The notes under the pieces: model-generated
What the model saw: only the letters and a program-made list of their open reading frames with translations
What the model was told of the DNA's origin: nothing
Database searches by the model: none
Part shown: positions 25,835 to 33,189 of the stretch, one piece after another
Numbering within the stretch: the first letter of the stretch is position 1
Layout: the number at the start of each line of letters is the position of its first letter
Assembly (NCBI GenBank): GCA_036499825.1
Contig: DASYCZ010000011.1
Span: 57,021 to 121,020, forward strand
DNA from: Paradevosia sp036499825
GTDB lineage: Bacteria; Pseudomonadota; Alphaproteobacteria; Rhizobiales; Devosiaceae
DNA: 64,000 bases
Direction: 5' to 3'
Made by a program: the position numbers and the translations under genes

Positions 25835-25970
25835 CTGTTGAGGTCATTAGGGAATTTCCGCCAGCCCCCGAAAAGCAGGAATTCCAAGGGCTTGAAGCCT
25901 CTTGAGCATGCCGGCGCTTGGGGTTAAGGCTTTCTTGAAACGAAGCGCCTCTGCTTCGGAAAGGCACTCC

Positions 25971-26438
25971 ATGCGGCTGACCAAACAATCGAGCTACGCC
26001 ATCCGTACGCTCATCTACTGCGCCGTCAACGATCCGGGTCTGAGCCGCGTCGCCGATATCGCCAAGGCCTATGCGATCTCCGAACTGTTCCTGTTCAAGC
26101 TGATCAAGCCGCTGGTCGAGGAAGGCATTATCGAGACCGTCCGTGGCCGCCATGGCGGCATCAGGCTCGGCCGCCCGGCGGAGCAGACGACGCTGCTCGA
26201 CGTCATCAAGCTGACCGAGGAAAGCTTCGCCTTGGCCGAATGCTTCGAGGATGACGGCGACATTTCCTGCCCGCTGCATGCCGGCTGCGATCTGAGCTCG
26301 GCCCTGTCGGAAGCCCTGCAGGCCTTCTTCGCCGTGCTCGAAGGCTACACCATCGCCGATCTCGCCGGCAGCAAGCGCAAGAACCTGCGCCACCGCCTGG
26401 GCCTCGACATCGAGCCGGTCGCCGCCATCGCCCACTAG
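25971..26438 (+). CDS. rirA: Rrf2-family iron-responsive regulator RirA
   Basis: A 155-residue Rrf2 repressor. The opening MRLTKQSSYAIRTLIYCAVN, the recognition-helix region ISELFLFKLIKPLVEEGIIE with the wing VRGRHGGIRLG, and the cluster cysteines in AECFEDDGDISCPLHAGCDL match rhizobial RirA closely. RirA carries an Fe-S cluster and represses iron uptake genes when iron is plentiful. ATG 25971 is the family start; the in-frame ATG at 25902 adds an unrelated N-terminus. Upstream lie an ICE-like box and a perfect palindrome; a rho-independent terminator follows at 26459. Confidence 0.93.
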   Translation: MRLTKQSSYAIRTLIYCAVNDPGLSRVADIAKAYAISELFLFKLIKPLVEEGIIETVRGRHGGIRLGRPAEQTTLLDVIKLTEESFALAECFEDDGDISCPLHAGCDLSSALSEALQAFFAVLEGYTIADLAGSKRKNLRHRLGLDIEPVAAIAH

Positions 26439-26458
26439 GTTTTCGAAGACGGTTTGAG

Positions 26459-26490
26459 ACGCCGGTAAGCCCCCGCTTGCCGGCGTTTTT
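26459..26490 (+). terminator. Rho-independent terminator after rirA
   Basis: ACGCCGGTAAG and CTTGCCGGCGT pair into a strong stem with one T-G position, a six-base loop (CCCCCG) and a following TTTT run, 20 bp past the rirA stop. Confidence 0.8.
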
Positions 26491-26517
26491 GCGCGCCGGC
26501 GCTGGTGCTGGTTGCCA

Positions 26518-26634
26518 CCCCCTCCCAGCCTCCCCCAAAAGGGGGGAGGTGCCGCCCTGTTGTGGTGCCACGATCTGTGCGCGCCCACTCGCTTCTCTTC
26601 ACCTCCCCCCTTGTGGGGGAGGCTGGGAGGGGGG
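26518..26634. repeat. Family 4 palindromic element, intergenic copy
   Basis: A 117-bp copy with ends CCCCTCCCAGCCTCCCCC and GGGGGAGGCTGGGAGGGGG, the same ends as the three cobN insertions, lying between the convergent rirA and pckA genes. It shows the family also lives outside genes. Confidence 0.78.
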
Positions 26635-26684
26635 AGCCCCCAGCATGGTGCCTTCGTGGCTCCCGCCAGATATTCCCCCCAAGC

Positions 26685-28274
26685 CTATTCCGCCGCGACC
26701 GCCAGTTTCGGCCCGAAGGCCGCGCTGGTGTGGTCGGAGAACTTTTCGAAGTTCTTGGAGAACAGCGCCACCAGCTTTTCGGCGGTGCGGTCATAGGCGG
26801 CGACGTCGCCCCAGGTACGGCGCGGCTCCAGCAGCGTGTCGTCGATGCCCGACACATGGGCCGGCACCGCCAGCCCGAAGATGGGGTCGAGCCGGGTCGG
26901 GCCGCGGTCGAGTTCTCCCGAAAGCGCCGCATTCAAGAGGCGCCGGGTCGAGGCGATGTCGATGCGCTTGCCGGTGCCGTAGGCGCCCCCGGTCCAGCCG
27001 GTATTGAGCAGCCAGATGGTGGCGCCGCTGGCCTTGAGCCGCTTGGCGAGCAGATCGCCATAAACGGTCGGATGCAGCGACATGAACGGCGCGCCAAAGC
27101 ACGTCGAGAACGTCGCCTGCGGCTCGGTGACGCCGCGCTCGGTGCCGGCGACCTTGGCGGTGTAGCCGGAAAGAAAGTGATAGACCGCCTGCTCCGGCGT
27201 CAGCCGGGCGATGGGCGGCAGCACGCCGAACGCATCGGCGGTGAGGAACACCACGGTCTTGGGCACCCCGCCGGTGCTGCCCGGACTTACCGCCGGCAGG
27301 GTTTCGAGCGGATAGGCGGCGCGGGTGTTCTCGGTCAGCGAAATGTCGTCGAACAGCGGCAGCAGGGTCTTTTCGTCCAGCACCAGGTTTTCGAGCACGG
27401 TGCCGAAGGAGCGGGACGCCGCATAGATTTCGGGCTCGGCTTCGGCGCTGAGCTTGACGGTCTTGGCATAGCACCCGCCTTCGAGGTTGAAGATGCCGTC
27501 CTCGGTCCAGCCATGCTCGTCATCGCCGATCAAAAGGCGGTCCGGATCGGTGGAAAGCGTGGTCTTGCCGGTGCCCGAAAGGCCGAAGAACAACGCCACG
27601 TCGCCCGCCTTGCCCACATTGGCCGAGCAGTGCATGGGCAAGACGTTCTCATGCGGGGCATGGAAATTGAACAGCGAGAACACCGACTTCTTGATTTCGC
27701 CGGCATAGAAGGTGCCGCCGATGATCACGAGGTTGCGGCTCACATCGAGCGCGATGACGGTGTCGGTCAGCGTGCCGTGGCGCTTGGGGTCGGCCTTGAA
27801 ATCGGGGGCATGGAGGATCGTGACGTCGGCGGTGCCGACCTCGGCTCCCGCCTCGGGACGGATCAGGAGGTTGCGGATGAACAGCGCATGCCAGCCGCGC
27901 TCGGTGAACACGGTGACGCGGCGCTGCTGGCGCGGATCGGCGCCGGCCAGGAGATCCTGCGCCAGCAGATCGCGATCCTTCATGAAATCGGTGACGTCGG
28001 CCAATAGCACGTCGAACTGTGCCGGGCTCATCGCATTGGTATTGTCCCACCACACCGTATCTTCGGTGTTGGCATCGCGGACGATGAACTTGTCCTTGGG
28101 GCTGCGTCCGGTATACTTGCCGGTAGTCACCGACAAGGCGCCGTCGGCTGTGAGAACGCCCTCATTCTGGCGGAGGGCTTTGGCGACGAGCACCGGTGCC
28201 GGATCGTTGGCGGAAAGGCTCGCCGCTCCGGCAGTGATGGTTTTTCGCAAGGCGGCGTGATCGAAACTCGGCAT
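26685..28274 (-). CDS. pckA: ATP-dependent phosphoenolpyruvate carboxykinase
   Basis: A 529-residue gluconeogenic enzyme converting oxaloacetate plus ATP to PEP and CO2. Motifs: GKYTGRSPKDKFIV near residues 52-65, GTFYAGEIKKSVFS, the kinase P-loop FFGLSGTGKTTLSTDP, the metal-site IGDDEHGW and the nucleotide-binding TGWTGGAYGTGKRI. The start is set at MPSFDHAALR (28274), since the longer frame extends into promoter DNA. It is divergent from chvI, a neighbourhood conserved in Hyphomicrobiales where ChvI influences pckA expression. Confidence 0.97.
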   Translation of the reverse strand: MPSFDHAALRKTITAGAASLSANDPAPVLVAKALRQNEGVLTADGALSVTTGKYTGRSPKDKFIVRDANTEDTVWWDNTNAMSPAQFDVLLADVTDFMKDRDLLAQDLLAGADPRQQRRVTVFTERGWHALFIRNLLIRPEAGAEVGTADVTILHAPDFKADPKRHGTLTDTVIALDVSRNLVIIGGTFYAGEIKKSVFSLFNFHAPHENVLPMHCSANVGKAGDVALFFGLSGTGKTTLSTDPDRLLIGDDEHGWTEDGIFNLEGGCYAKTVKLSAEAEPEIYAASRSFGTVLENLVLDEKTLLPLFDDISLTENTRAAYPLETLPAVSPGSTGGVPKTVVFLTADAFGVLPPIARLTPEQAVYHFLSGYTAKVAGTERGVTEPQATFSTCFGAPFMSLHPTVYGDLLAKRLKASGATIWLLNTGWTGGAYGTGKRIDIASTRRLLNAALSGELDRGPTRLDPIFGLAVPAHVSGIDDTLLEPRRTWGDVAAYDRTAEKLVALFSKNFEKFSDHTSAAFGPKLAVAAE

Positions 28275-28532
28275 GGTGAACCCCGTTACTCCCGGCGCAC
28301 ACTCGATATGAGTGGTCGTTTTCGGCCGGAATAAAGGCCTTTCCGGGAGCGCAAGACCATCCCGCAATCGGTCTTACGACAGAAGTCGCATCGCCTGAAG
28401 ACGATGGAGTAGGGCTGGTACTAAGCCTTTTGACGCCTTACTTTACGCTAATTGTGGCAGCAAACGCGTGGCATGCCGGTCGGCGGCGGAGAGCACCCAC
28501 TGTCCGGCCCCGAGCTGACGAAAGGGAAGCGA

Positions 28533-29246
28533 ATGCCCAAAATCGCCCTGGTGGATGACGATCGCAATATCCTCACCTCCGTGTCGCTGACGCTGGAAGC
28601 CGAAGGCTATTCGGTTTCCACCTATACGGATGGTGCATCGGGCCTTGAGGGCCTGACCACCGACAAGCCCGACCTCGCTATCCTCGACATCAAGATGCCG
28701 CGCATGGACGGCATGGAATTGCTGCGCCGCCTGCGCCAGAAATCCGATGTGCCGGTCATCTTCCTGACCTCCAAGGATGAGGAGATCGATGAATTGTTCG
28801 GCCTCAAGATGGGCGCCGACGATTTCATCACCAAGCCCTTCAGCCAGCGTCTCCTGGTCGAGCGCGTCAAGGCCATCCTCCGCCGCTCCGCCCCGCGCGA
28901 TCCCTCGGCGCCGCAGGCCGCCGGCGATGCCCCCACCGGCAAGGCGCTGATCGAGCGCGGTGCGCTGCTGATGGATGAAGAGCGCCATACCTGCACCTGG
29001 AAGGCGCAGCGGGTGACCCTCACCGTCACCGAATTCCTCATCCTGCAGGCGCTGGCGCTCAGGCCCGGCGTCGTCAAGTCGCGCAATGCGCTGATGGATG
29101 CCGCCTATGACGACCAGGTCTATGTCGACGACCGCACCATCGACAGCCACATCAAGCGGCTGCGCAAGAAGTTCAAGGCCGTCGACGACGACTTCGAGAT
29201 GATCGAGACGCTGTATGGCGTCGGCTATCGCTTCAAGGAGCAATAA
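28533..29246 (+). CDS. chvI: Two-component response regulator ChvI
   Basis: A 237-residue OmpR/PhoB-type regulator. The receiver domain has the acidic pocket DDD (residues 8-10), phospho-acceptor Asp52 in AILDIKMPRMDG and the conserved Lys in TKPFSQRLL; the winged-helix output domain ends with SHIKRLRKKFKAVDDDFEMI and YGVGYRFKEQ, diagnostic of ChvI. With ChvG it governs acid, envelope and host-associated responses. ATG 28533 follows AAGGGAAG. The kinase gene starts 7 bp after its stop. Confidence 0.96.
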   Translation: MPKIALVDDDRNILTSVSLTLEAEGYSVSTYTDGASGLEGLTTDKPDLAILDIKMPRMDGMELLRRLRQKSDVPVIFLTSKDEEIDELFGLKMGADDFITKPFSQRLLVERVKAILRRSAPRDPSAPQAAGDAPTGKALIERGALLMDEERHTCTWKAQRVTLTVTEFLILQALALRPGVVKSRNALMDAAYDDQVYVDDRTIDSHIKRLRKKFKAVDDDFEMIETLYGVGYRFKEQ

Positions 29247-29253
29247 GCAGCAA

Positions 29254-31017
29254 GTGGCGGTTACCGAGCACGAGCCGGAAGCCAGCATCGGCGCGTCGCG
29301 ACGCCGCGCCACGGGGCTGGCGCGCCTCGGGCGCGGTCTGCAGATGGTCTGGCGCGCCTTCAACCGCGTGCTGGCCGTCACCATCTTCGCCAGCCTGACG
29401 CGCCGCATCGTGGTGCTCAACCTCGTGGCGCTGGCCGTGCTGGTGGGCGGCATTCTCTATCTCAACCAGTGGCGTGCCGGCCTCATCGACGCCAAGGTGC
29501 AGTCGCTGCGCGTGCAGGGCGAGATCATCGCGGCCGCCATCGCGGCCTCCGCCACCGTCGATAGCGACGTCATCTCGGTCGATCCCGACCGGCTGCTGCA
29601 ATTACAGACGGGCGATGCCGTCTCTCCCCTGAGCTTTTTCGACCCGACGCTGGAATTTCCCATCAATCCCGAACGGGTGGCGCCGCTTCTGGGCAACCTC
29701 GTGACCCCCACCCGCACCCGGGCCCGCATCTATGACCAGGGCGGGCTGCTGATCCTCGACAGCGCCAATATCTATGCGCGCGGCGAAGTGCTGCGCAAAC
29801 TCGCCACCGAGGAAACCGGCACCGGCTTCTTCCTCTTCGACTGGTGGAACACCCTCATGGGCTGGCTGCCCGGCGACCAGTTCCCCGTCTATCAGGAATA
29901 TGGCGCCGACGAAGGCAAGCGTTACCCCGAAGTGGCGGCGGCCTTGACCGGCGCCGCAGCCGATATCGTGCGGGTCGATGCCCAGCACGAGCTGGTCGTG
30001 TCGGTGGCGGTGCCGATCCAGCGCCTGCGCGCCACCGTCGGCGTGCTGCTGCTGTCGACGGCGCCCGGCGAGATCGATTCCATCGTCACCACCGAGCGCT
30101 GGGGCATTTTGCGCATCGCCCTGGTGGCCGCTGCCGTAACCATCCTCTTGTCGCTGATGCTGGCCGGCACCATTGCGGGGCCGATGCGGCGCCTGTCGGA
30201 GGCGGCCGAGCGCGTGCAGACCGCTGGCAATGCCCGCGCCGAAATCCCCGATTTCACCGACCGGCCCGACGAGATCGGGCATCTGAGCGGAGCGCTGCGC
30301 GCCATGACCGATGCGCTCTATGCCCGCATCGAGGCCATCGAACGCTTCGCCGCCGATGTCGCCCATGAGTTGAAGAACCCGCTGACTTCGCTGAGGAGCG
30401 CCGTCGAAACCCTGCCGCGCGCCAAGCGCGCCGAGGATCGCGAACGGCTCAACGCCATCATCCAGCATGACGTCAAGCGCCTCGACCGGCTGATCTCCGA
30501 TATCTCAAATGCCAGCCGGCTCGATGCCGAGCTGGCGCGCGAGATCACCGAGCGCGTCGATGTGGTCAAGCTCGCCGAGACCATGGTCTCCATCCAGCAC
30601 GATCTCGCCGCCGCCCGCGACATCGAGGTCAGGCTCGAAAGCCGCACCAGCCGCTATGCGCCCACGGTCTTCGGCCATGACGGCAGGCTGGCGCAGGTGT
30701 TCAACAACCTTATCGACAACGCCGTGTCGTTCTCCGATCCGGGCGGCAAGGTGGTGGTGCTGGTGACGAGCGATCAGGAGCGGGTGACGGTGACGGTGAC
30801 CGACGAGGGCCCCGGCATCAGGGGTGACATCTCGCGCATCTTCCAGCGCTTCTATACCGACCGGCCCGAGCGCGAGCATTTCGGCGATCATTCGGGCCTG
30901 GGCCTGTCCATCTCGCGCCAGATCGTCGAGGCCCATAAGGGCACGGTGACGGCCGAGAACCGCACCGACCGCTCCGGCGCCCGCTTCGAAGTCGTGCTGC
31001 CAAGAGCCCGCAAATGA
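29254..31017 (+). CDS. chvG: Sensor histidine kinase ChvG
   Basis: A 587-residue membrane kinase with two hydrophobic helices (about residues 51-71 and 286-310) framing a periplasmic stimulus-sensing region containing the conserved FFLFDWWNTLMGWLPG and PVYQEYGADEG segments. A HAMP linker, the phospho-acceptor His371 in AADVAHELKNPLTSL and an ATPase domain (NNLIDNAVSFSDPGG, DEGPGI, SGLGLSIS) follow. The start is taken as GTG 29254, in the gap after chvI; an in-frame ATG at 29215 lies inside chvI. In homologues the periplasmic inhibitor ExoR binds this region; no exoR gene is in the window. Confidence 0.95.
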   Translation: MAVTEHEPEASIGASRRRATGLARLGRGLQMVWRAFNRVLAVTIFASLTRRIVVLNLVALAVLVGGILYLNQWRAGLIDAKVQSLRVQGEIIAAAIAASATVDSDVISVDPDRLLQLQTGDAVSPLSFFDPTLEFPINPERVAPLLGNLVTPTRTRARIYDQGGLLILDSANIYARGEVLRKLATEETGTGFFLFDWWNTLMGWLPGDQFPVYQEYGADEGKRYPEVAAALTGAAADIVRVDAQHELVVSVAVPIQRLRATVGVLLLSTAPGEIDSIVTTERWGILRIALVAAAVTILLSLMLAGTIAGPMRRLSEAAERVQTAGNARAEIPDFTDRPDEIGHLSGALRAMTDALYARIEAIERFAADVAHELKNPLTSLRSAVETLPRAKRAEDRERLNAIIQHDVKRLDRLISDISNASRLDAELAREITERVDVVKLAETMVSIQHDLAAARDIEVRLESRTSRYAPTVFGHDGRLAQVFNNLIDNAVSFSDPGGKVVVLVTSDQERVTVTVTDEGPGIRGDISRIFQRFYTDRPEREHFGDHSGLGLSISRQIVEAHKGTVTAENRTDRSGARFEVVLPRARK

Positions 31018-31079
31018 CCGGCCCGCAAATGACCGGCCCGCAAGTGACCGGCGCGAAAATGACCGGCGCGTAAGTGACC
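31011..31079 (+). repeat. 15-bp tandem repeat at the chvG/hprK junction
   Basis: Four units of CAAATGACCGGCCCG type at 31011, 31026, 31041 and 31056, with a fifth partial unit at 31071. Each carries an ATG or GTG followed by ACC GG. In frame with hprK they spell MTGPQ MTGPQ VTGAK MTGA then a stop (TAA at 31071), and GTG 31074 opens hprK. Confidence 0.85.
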
Positions 31080-31562
31080 TCAAAACCCCTCAACGTGCAT
31101 GGCACCGGCCTGGTGCTGGGCCAGATCGGCGTGTTGCTGCGCGGCCCCTCGGGTTCGGGCAAGTCCCTGCTGGCGCTGGAACTGCTCGACCGCTGGACCC
31201 AGAATGGCGATGGGGCCGTGCTGGTCGCCGACGACCGCCTCGATCTCAGCCTCGTGGATGGCGCCATCGTGATGGCGGCCCCCGCCAATATCGCCGGCCT
31301 CATCGAACTGCGCGGGCGCGGCATCGTCCGGCGGCCCTACCGGCAACAGGCATTGGTGCAGCTCGTTGTCGATCTGGTCGACTCGCTGGAGCGCATGCCC
31401 GAAACCGCCGCCTTTCAGATAGATCTGATGGGTCACAAAGTGGCGCGGGCCCCGGTGCCGCGGCGCGGCGTCGTCGATTCCCAGCACCAGATAATGCTGG
31501 TGCGAGAAGCGCTTGCCGATTATGCACATCACGGTCTTCAACAGTGCCAAAAAACCACTTGA
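31074..31562 (+). CDS. hprK: Short HPr kinase/phosphorylase (HprK C-terminal type)
   Basis: A 162-residue kinase-only HprK, as usual in alphaproteobacteria, with the Walker A motif GPSGSGKS at residues 24-31, VLVADDRLDLSLV, and the HprK signature AGLIELRGRGIVRRP. It phosphorylates the regulatory Ser of HPr (Ser55 of the HPr encoded at 32045). The start is GTG 31074, directly after a TAA stop in the same frame. Upstream, ATG 31014 overlaps the chvG stop (ATGA) and would give an N-terminal extension of MTGPQ repeats if that TAA were absent, so the start has probably shifted. Next gene: EIIA, 70 bp on. Confidence 0.88.
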   Translation: MTSKPLNVHGTGLVLGQIGVLLRGPSGSGKSLLALELLDRWTQNGDGAVLVADDRLDLSLVDGAIVMAAPANIAGLIELRGRGIVRRPYRQQALVQLVVDLVDSLERMPETAAFQIDLMGHKVARAPVPRRGVVDSQHQIMLVREALADYAHHGLQQCQKTT

Positions 31563-31632
31563 AACCGCCCCTTATCGGGACAAGACTCGCAAAGTGTGCC
31601 AGCGGGGGCATTGGCATCTCAGGGATTTATGC

Positions 31633-32034
31633 ATGCTAGGTTTGGTTCTGGTGACCCACGGCGCGCTGGCGGTGGAGTTCAAGTCGGCTCTTGAGCACGT
31701 GGTGGGCCCGCAAGAGCAGGTCGAAACCATCGCCATTGGTCCCGATGATGACATGGAAGCCCGGCGCAACGACATCATGGCGGCGGTCGATGCCGCCGAC
31801 ACCGGCGATGGCGTCGTCATCCTCACCGACATGTTCGGCGGCACGCCCTCCAACCTCGCCATTTCGGTGATGCAGAACCGCGAGGTCGAGGTGATCGCCG
31901 GCGTCAACCTGCCCATGCTGGTGAAACTGGCGCGCGTCCGGCCCGAAATGGCCATCAAGGATGCGGTACGCGTTGCAGCCGAGGCCGGCCGTAAATATAT
32001 CAATGTGGCCAACGACGTGTTGAGCGCGGGCTGA
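31633..32034 (+). CDS. PTS EIIA component, mannose-type
   Basis: A 133-residue EIIA-Man-like protein with phospho-acceptor His9 in LVTHGALA and the family segment VVILTDMFGGTPSNLAI. No EIIB, EIIC or EIID genes are present, so it most likely serves the regulatory rather than sugar-transporting PTS typical of this order, with HprK and HPr on either side. In relatives it links phosphorylation state to ChvG/ChvI or other kinases. ATG 31633 is preceded by AGGGA 8-12 nt upstream. Confidence 0.93.
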   Translation: MLGLVLVTHGALAVEFKSALEHVVGPQEQVETIAIGPDDDMEARRNDIMAAVDAADTGDGVVILTDMFGGTPSNLAISVMQNREVEVIAGVNLPMLVKLARVRPEMAIKDAVRVAAEAGRKYINVANDVLSAG

Positions 32035-32044
32035 CGGGAACACC

Positions 32045-32356
32045 ATGAATTCGATGCCTGGGGCAGGCCGCGCACTGGCGCAGCAGCTGACGATCCAGAA
32101 TCGCAAGGGCCTGCACGCCCGCGCCTCGGCGCGTTTCGTGCGCACGGCCGAATGCTTCGATGCCTCCGTGCAGGTGACGCGCGACGGCACCACGGTCAAC
32201 GGCAATTCCATCATGGGCCTGATGATGCTGGGCGCCGGACCGGGCTCGACGATCCTGGTACAGGCCACCGGCAAGCAGGCGCGCGAAGCGCTCGATGCCA
32301 TTACCGAGCTGGTGAACAACGGCTTTGACGAGGACAATGAGGGCGCGGCTCTCTGA
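32045..32356 (+). CDS. ptsH: Phosphocarrier protein HPr
   Basis: A 103-residue HPr. His24 in GLHARASARFV is the EI-dependent phosphorylation site and Ser55 in NGNSIMGLMML the HprK-dependent site. It carries a longer N-terminus than the classical 85-residue HPr; Met4 is an alternative start. Enzyme I (ptsP) is not in the window. It starts 10 bp after the EIIA stop. Confidence 0.95.
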   Translation: MNSMPGAGRALAQQLTIQNRKGLHARASARFVRTAECFDASVQVTRDGTTVNGNSIMGLMMLGAGPGSTILVQATGKQAREALDAITELVNNGFDEDNEGAAL

Positions 32357-32358
32357 GC

Positions 32359-32406
32359 GCAGTTCGCCGCGAACGTAGTTCGCCGCGAATGCAGTTCGCC
32401 GCAACC
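32359..32406 (+). repeat. 16-bp tandem repeat, three units, after ptsH
   Basis: GCAGTTCGCCGCGAAC, GTAGTTCGCCGCGAAT and GCAGTTCGCCGCAACC follow head-to-tail immediately after the ptsH stop. It is the second micro-repeat within 1.4 kb, beside the 15-bp one upstream of hprK. Confidence 0.75.
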
Positions 32407-32482
32407 CTTTCTTTTCCGCCGCCGTTGAAAATCCGCCAACATATTGCGGCTAGGATGCCCCGAAGCGGCGGAGAAAACATGC

Positions 32483-32992
32483 ATGCGGCGATCATTGAGC
32501 CTGTTGGGCGGCCTCGGGCTGGGGCTGGCACTGAGTCAGTTCCCCGAATATGCCCAGCAATATACGCAGCGCCTGGGTGGCGCCGTGGACGAGCTCAAGC
32601 ACGTCACCGAGGAATTCGACGCCACCGCCCTGGCGGGCGGCCTGACGCGCGATCAGGCGCTGGTGCGCTACAGCACCTCCACCGATAGTTTCCTGTCGCG
32701 GGTGGGCGCCAATATGACCCATACCTTCAGCCGCTATGACGACCTCAAGGCGACGCTGGCCGACGTGCAGGGCGCCGATCCCTGGCACCGTCTCACCCAG
32801 CTGCCGGCCTATTTCGACACCGAGATCGGCGGCCGCACGCTGGACAATTTCAAGCCCGCCGTGCCGGTGACGCCCGAAGGCTTCATCTATGCGGCAGTGG
32901 GCGCCGTCTTCGGCTATGTGGTCATCTCGGCGCTGATCAGCCTGATCCTCCTGCCCTTCCGCCTGCGGCGCTATCCGGCGTACAGGCGGTAG
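32483..32992 (+). CDS. DUF2937 family membrane protein
   Basis: A 169-residue protein with an N-terminal hydrophobic segment (RRSLSLLGGLGLGLALSQF), a soluble helical middle with the conserved FPEYAQQYTQRLGGAVDEL, and a C-terminal membrane helix (about residues 134-160, GFIYAAVGAVFGYVVISALI then SLILLPFRLRR). This matches the DUF2937 pattern; no function is established. ATG 32483 follows GGAGA at about 11 nt; an ATG 4 bp upstream is in another frame. Confidence 0.85.
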   Translation: MRRSLSLLGGLGLGLALSQFPEYAQQYTQRLGGAVDELKHVTEEFDATALAGGLTRDQALVRYSTSTDSFLSRVGANMTHTFSRYDDLKATLADVQGADPWHRLTQLPAYFDTEIGGRTLDNFKPAVPVTPEGFIYAAVGAVFGYVVISALISLILLPFRLRRYPAYRR

Positions 32993-33105
32993 ATCGGGTG
33001 CGCTGCCCACCCCCACCCGCCCCCGCGGGGCCACCCTCCCCACAAGGGGTAGGGATAAAGGGTGGGGTGGCAACAAACACCGCACCACCCTTAGGCTCTC
33101 CCTAA

Positions 33106-33129
33106 GGATATAAAGCTTTCTTTATATCC
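33106..33129. promoter_or_regulatory. Perfect palindrome upstream of ahcY, possible SahR operator
   Basis: GGATATAAAG and CTTTATATCC form exact 10-bp arms around CTTT, 61 bp before ahcY. SAM-cycle genes in alphaproteobacteria are often preceded by ATAAAG/CTTTAT palindromes bound by the ArsR-type regulator SahR; the assignment here is by resemblance from memory. Confidence 0.5.
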
Positions 33130-33189
33130 CTGTTGATCCGGGCGGCTGCGGCGGCTATAAGGCCGGCAAACAGCATTAGCGGAGCAGAA

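Noticed and set aside
31014..31073. A separate 19-codon gene between chvG and hprK
   Set aside because: Its sequence is only the tandem repeat, and its frame is that of hprK, so it is better explained as a displaced hprK start than as an independent gene.
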